A DNA stretch of 8,369 nt, from contig JAGLJD010000042.1 in NCBI GenBank assembly GCA_023142625.1, positions 1 through 8,369 of the forward strand. Reading direction: 5' to 3'. The notes below the pieces were generated by a model. The model saw only the letters and a list, made by a program, of their open reading frames with translations, ran no database searches and had not been told where the DNA came from. Source of the stretch: Candidatus Parcubacteria bacterium. Its GTDB lineage: Bacteria > Patescibacteriota > Patescibacteriia > JAACEG01. This document shows, one piece after another, positions 1 to 6,100 of the stretch; position 1 is the stretch's first letter; each line of letters begins with the position of its first letter. The translations under genes and the position numbers were made by a program.

Positions 1-24
1 CTCGTTCAGCTCCTCGCAAAGACA
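1..24 (-). repeat. Partial dispersed intergenic repeat (TGTCATTGCGAGGAGC type)
   Basis: Read on the minus strand, bases 24-9 are TGTCTTTGCGAGGAGC. This differs at one base from TGTCATTGCGAGGAGC, the start of a widely dispersed bacterial intergenic repeat that usually continues into GAAGCGACGAAGCAATC-like sequence. Here it continues CTGAACGAG and runs off the window, so the rest and its partner arm cannot be seen. A Shine-Dalgarno (GAGGAG) for a next gene is an alternative reading. Confidence 0.5.
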
Positions 25-52
25 TCTTAATTATAAAATGTATCTAAAAAAT

Positions 53-119
53 AATTGGTAATTAAAAATTTGAAAATTTAATAATTGATTGATAATTGCA
101 AATTGGTAATTAAAAATTT
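53..119. repeat. Perfect 19-bp AT-rich direct repeat downstream of the gene
   Basis: AATTGGTAATTAAAAATTT occurs at 53-71 and again at 101-119, a period of 48 bases, with further AATT/ATTGAT-like words between them. The repeat sits entirely in the gap after the stop codon. Runs of such AATTGGTAATT-type words are, as I recall, common between genes in Parcubacteria-like genomes. Confidence 0.8.
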
Positions 120-126
120 ATTTTTC

Positions 127-3100
127 TTAAAACTCTGACGCTATAATATATCCATTATAATATTCCCATTGATTGCATACTGCTCTTGTCGTATCGCCAT
201 TGCACCAGTCCCAATTGTCTTTTAGCCTAATTCTCGGCTGGGTCGCGCAGCAAGGAAATGCTCCGCAGACAACGGATAAATCCCCGAACAGCGTTGCCCC
301 TGCCGCGCCGCACTCTATTGAAACAGAACTTGGATCATTCAATAACATCTCGTAATAACTGTATTGCCTTGATTCTGAATGCGGATCGTCCTCGTCAGGT
401 CTGTCTTGTATTCCGTTACTCACATAACTTATGTTCGGACTTGCGTCAGTGCCGTCGCCCCAGTCAATCCAATAGGTCGCGAGCGGAAGCTGGTTATAGT
501 CTATAATGCTGTTAAATTCCAAATTGACATCATTGGAGATAGAAAAATTATAATTGCCGCTAATATTGCCGTTAACTTTAATATTTTCAACTATCGGCGG
601 CACCCCGCAAAAATCGCAAGTCGCACCTGCCGGGTTAGAACCGCAGCCTGCAAAGCAGTCTCCTCCTGCGCAAAGCCCTGTTGTATTGGAATAGGCTGGT
701 CTTGCGGCTGGAGTTCCCGCGCAAATATTATCAGGCGGATTCCAGTCATTCAAAACGCAGGCAATGTCTATGCCGCAATCCCTGTACTGGCTACTGGCGT
801 GATCCCACTCCCATGTTCCGTAACTTTTCGCGAAAATGCGCTTTAAAATTTCAACAGCGTTATTATCGCTTATGTTTCCTAAATTGCTTATCGGTTCGCA
901 AGTTTCGCATATAGTATGCGCATCATTACAAGGACAGTGCAAAAGAAGGTTGTCGTCATGGTGATTCCAGTCTCCGCTCGGATAAGGATGCGCACAAATA
1001 AGTTCAGGGTGTCCGCTGCACCTGCCAATAACATCGCAAGTATTGCCTTGAGTTGAACCATCGCTGCATCCGTATGGCAAGCCGGCAATAGCGCCTTCGC
1101 TTAAATTCTCCCTAAAAAGTATCGGGTCTAAAATATCAGTGTTATCATTTCCGTCCCAATAGATAGGATTAACCCCTTCTGGCGGAATCATAGAGCCGAA
1201 CGGCTTATCTTCAGAAGTATGATAATAATCAAAACTGCCAAGTTCTCCTGTCCTATAATCTGTGCCGTCGCGCACCCTGTCTGTCCACGCCTTATTCTCG
1301 CCAATGTCAAAATGCGAAACGGTCTGATATATTTTATCGCATCTTAAGCGGTAATCCATAGGATCAACTAATCTGCTTTCCGTATAATCATATATCATCA
1401 CTTGCGGATCAGGATTTGGTTCGTTTAATACTAAATCTCCATCATAAATATACCAATTTCCGCTAATTGGGATATGCGTAGCGTCGTTTTTAGGGATACA
1501 TGTAAATCTTAAATTATATTCGGTATCAGTATTAAAGGCGCCGCAATTCCCATCTGAATAAATTCTAACTTCTACTTTGTAATTTGTACTATTACAAGTT
1601 TGCATTCCAGCATCATTATCATTATAAACTATCATTCTGCTTCCACAGCCTCCATTTAAAAAGTTTGTTAAATCACCATAATATGCTCCATTTATTATAA
1701 GACTGGGCAGCCCAGCAAGCATCCAGTCTGCAAAAGCGGTAAGAAGATTAGTGTCGCAACAATAATCATCTAAATCAGATATTATTTCAGATGTTCTATT
1801 CTCCACAAAATCAAAGTTAGCGTCCATATCAGAGCAGTAGAATACAGGGAACTTGCCGTCGTATCCCAGCACTCTTCCTGTCTCTTCAATCCCTTCGGAC
1901 GACAGCTTGTCAACCGGCCACCAGAGCAAGCATTGCCTCGGATTTCCCGGAAATCGGTCATACTCTAAGCAGTAGCCGAATTTACCAATATTTTTAATTC
2001 CGGAATCGCTGAAATACTCGCAGCTTAAAGCGTCCTGCTTAGGATACGACCTGCAAGTCTGCGGCGAATAGACATCAGTGTCTCCGATTTTTAACGCAGG
2101 CTTAATCCTGATTTCGTCAATATAAAAATTGCCGTCAGGCGCGCTTCCCGGGGCGACAAGCCTTAAAACTATCCTCTTGGTGCTTAAATCAACATCAAAC
2201 GCCGCAGTTTTAAACTGCCAATAGTCTGAACGCGGAACAGACAAAATCGAATGATAGTCTCTTATCATATTTCCAAAAGCGTCCATCTCGCGCAGTTGAA
2301 TCTCCGCGTTGCTGGCTTTTAAATTTAAGGTATTAACCCAAGCGCTCACAAAATATCTGTTCCCTTCTTCTGTGCCGATTAAAGATATGGTTTCGGTTAC
2401 GGCAGCATAGTCGGCTCCTACGCTTAAAAAAGACCTTCCTTCCGGAGACATATATTCAAGCCCTATCCCTTGCGCTGAAACCGGATCGGAGATGACTGAA
2501 AACTCGTCTTCAAAAAGAGCCCCTTCATAAAGCCAGCCGACAGGATAGTCAATATTTTCAATCAGCTCAAAATTATTGTTCGGGATTTTTATCTGGACGC
2601 TTTCCTGGCTCATCGTATGCAGAGGATAATATCCTTCAGCAACTCCTTGCTTTCCTATCTTTGTATATCCTGCTCTATCCCGAATATCATCCAAGGAGAC
2701 AGTAGCGTTTGCCGTTTGATTTATCGGCTCGCTCACTACAAAGCCGTCGCATTTGCCCTGTTCATTCATAGAATTGCACGCTCCAATATCAGTACATTTT
2801 CTTTTTATCGCGCCGTCTTTGCCTGTAACATTAACAGTCCCCTTGCAATACAGCCACTCTCCGCAAGTCCTGGTCGGCTTGACTTTTACCAGCAGGTTTG
2901 AATCGCAAGTCCCATCTGGAATTCCTCCGATTAAACAGCTTTGCGGCGTATTAATATTTTTATCGTTTCTGTCAGCGTCATAAATAATATCTTCTATCGC
3001 CAAGCCGCTTGATATCTCGCGCCTGTTAAATAAAACGCATCCTTTTTCATAATCAACAAGCCCATTGCACTCCGCTTTGTCAATAGAACTGTCTATATTA

Positions 3101-6100
3101 TAATAAATTCCTGTTTTTAAAATTTTAACAAATTCAGACGGAACCAAATTTCCGCTAACGCTCAAATCGCAATTAATCGCCGAATCTTTGCCAGTATAAA
3201 ACCGTCCGCTAAACTGCTGATCGCTTTCATCAGAAACAATCTGCGCTCCGTTAATAGGGGTAATAATATCCATTGAGTCGTCAGGCGATATTAAATCAAT
3301 CGGGTTGCCAACTAAACCGTCAACGCAATTTTCTAATATAATCGCGCTGCCGGCGCCGTTAGAATTGCTTAACACTGTATAAACGGTGTCTTGCTCTAAC
3401 CGAACAGGAACATTTGTAATATAATCGCCGGCTGCAACGCTCCAACCGTCAGGAACTCCGTCAACATCGACATCTTGAGCAAAATCGCCGTTAAAAACGA
3501 TATTTTTTGAAATTGAACTTATCGGATCAATATATTCCGCGCAGCCGTCAATTTCAGGCGGGCAAATCGCTGTCCAATTATTGCAATAGCCTCCCGGACA
3601 ATCAGCATCAGTCTCGCAGATTCCGCCGCCTCCGCCCAGACAGGTTTTAGCCGCGTACTCAACGCCGATATCAGAATATGCCAAAGGGCAATTCGGCGCT
3701 CCGGAAGTAGTATTAGCAAGATACCAACCAGCATCTGTCTGTCCCCCAACTAATTTATATTCACAAATTTTAGCGTCTCCCTTGATTCTCTGTGATACAG
3801 GATCTTTAAAATAAGAATCGCCCATAACATCTGAACTAAATTTTCCGCAGCCGACATTATCAAAAAGACAGAGCGTATCGTTATATTCATCAGGGTCGTT
3901 AATTTTATAAACAGTTTCATATTGATACAGATCATCTCTGTCGTCGGCAAGATTTTCAGTTGTTTTATTCATATTATACCTGTAATTTGCAGTTCCTAAA
4001 GCAGAGCATCCTTTCTCTTTTGATTTGCAAATTTTCCCCTTATCATTAACTAGCGTGTCAATTTTGTCGCCAAAAACAGTGATTTCAGATATATCGCCCA
4101 AATTAAATATTTCTTCTAAATAACTATGAGAATTAAATGTGTCAATCAGCGCTTCGCATCCTGCGACATCTTCGCCGCATAAGCGATTAAATGATTTTAA
4201 ATATACTGTCTGTTTTTCAACCTCGCTCTCATACTCTTCGCATCCAAGCATATATTGCGGAGCGTAAGCGCCGTTATGGTCTTGATCGCATACTGATGAA
4301 ACATTCCAAAAATCAGGTCTGATTAAAAACAGCTTGTCGCGCTCCTCTTTTAAGATAATATTGTCAATATAGGAAATGCCGCTAAAACCGCTGATTCTTA
4401 ATGTTTCTAAAATATTATCGCCCGGCGCACTCATTGGATCGTCGCTGCTCATATCCCAGCCGACTAAAACAGGACCTAATGAATATTTCTGCCACTCCGG
4501 ACCTAAATTAACCGAACCGCTCGCGAACTCTTCTCCTGCCGGCGCGCTGGAAAATTCAGCCGTCAGGCTTCCTGCTCCTTTTGCCCAAAAAGAGAGGAAA
4601 TAAGTTTTTTGATGTCCGAGCAAAGATTTGTAAAGGCAGGTCTGTTCAGTGTTTTGCGCGTAACAGACTGTTTCATTATTAACTTCGCATTCGCATCCTT
4701 CGTCTAAAGCGCAAACAAATCCTAAATCGCAATGCGCTTTTAAGGAATAGTTCATGTCGTCGCCCAAATTGATTTTCAAACTATGCCCACCTCTAATCAG
4801 AGACTCGCTGCTAAGAGCTCCGACCCCACAATTATTAACCGCCTGTTCAAATCCGTCGTCAATAACCTTGCGGATATTATTGCTTGTGTTTCCCCTATAT
4901 TCATAACAATCGTTTTTTGACGCGGGGCAAACAATCCCTTGCTCGGACAAAGCTTCATAAATGCATTCGTTGTTAGCGCTCCATTCGCCCCAATCCCAAC
5001 TGCCGGCAGAATGGACAACGCAGTCTGCCTGTGATGATTTTGTCTTGCGGTAAGGATGGCAGTCATCAGAGCAACTAACTGTATTTTTATAATGCCGATA
5101 AGAGATAATATTTGCTTCGCTGTAAAATTCATTGCATTCCGGATTTCTGATCGCGTCGTCATAATTATTACAGTCTCCAAAAATATCAGCGGCGTCGGCT
5201 ATATTATATATATTGTCAGGATAGCCGTTGCTATCAGCGTCTAACAGCATATGAGCGACAAGCTGGAATCCTGTCTCTTCTGAGCCGATCCATGTGTAAA
5301 ACGACGCGCAATCACCGTTAATTCCATGGCATGGCCGCAGATAAGAAAAATATTCAATCGCTTCGCCGCCTTCTTCTAATTTGTCTAAATTCGTAAATTC
5401 AGAGCATCCCGCGTATTGCGCCGAGCATTTTTCCTCGTTGTTCGGAATTAAAAACTCTGGAAATTTTTCGCTCTCAAAAAAAGTCGCTTCCTGCTTGTAG
5501 GCGTTATAGCCGTTGCAAGTCTCGGGGCAAAAATCATCAGACCGAACCACTCCCGGAATGCTCGGATCGCCATTCGTTGGTTCGTATAAATCGCATCCGA
5601 CATCGTCTGGTCGGCATTCTAATGCAAAGTTAGCGCATTGCTCGGATCCGCCTTCCGCGCATCGCTCAATATCCGTTCGCCAAAAATGCCCTGCTGTTTC
5701 ACATCCTGACTGATCGTCAAAAGCATCGTTATATACGGTATATAATTCGCAATTATAATAATCAGGAGCTTTTTTTAAATAGAGCGAATTGCTGTTATGA
5801 TAATCTTCATAACTAAACAGATATCCGTCTCCAGCTACTTCTTCTAATTGGACAGAATCAATTAAGCACCCAAGCGGAATTCCTCCTGCCGCGCCGCTCA
5901 CGCTGATTGTCAATTCCGTGTCAAAAGCGTCAATTGTTCCGTCGGTTGGAAAAGTGTAATTAACATTAAACCGCTCCCAGTCATCGTTGTTGCCAGATAT
6001 TAATTCAATCGGCGATCCTGCTATGGCTGGAATATAGAATTGAAAATTAGTTCCGACACAATTTTGCGCGTAAAAAGAAAAACTGAACTTTCTGCCTTCT

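Noticed and set aside
112..125. AAAAA...TTTTT inverted repeat just after the stop, as a terminator
   Set aside because: The stem is five A-T pairs with no G or C and would be too unstable to count as an intrinsic terminator.
1..126. tRNA, small RNA or CRISPR in the intergenic gap
   Set aside because: The gap is nearly all A and T with no cloverleaf; the two 19-base copies are AT-rich direct repeats without a third copy or spacer series.
379..846. Plus-strand open frame of 155 codons opposite the gene's 3' part
   Set aside because: It lies wholly antisense to the intact giant frame, has no visible ribosome binding site, and its composition reads as reversed complement of the Cys-rich code. 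The other plus-strand frames are shorter and rejected for the same reason.
4797..5180. Minus-strand open frame of 127 codons in another frame
   Set aside because: Nested inside the giant gene out of frame, with low-complexity composition and no recognisable domain.
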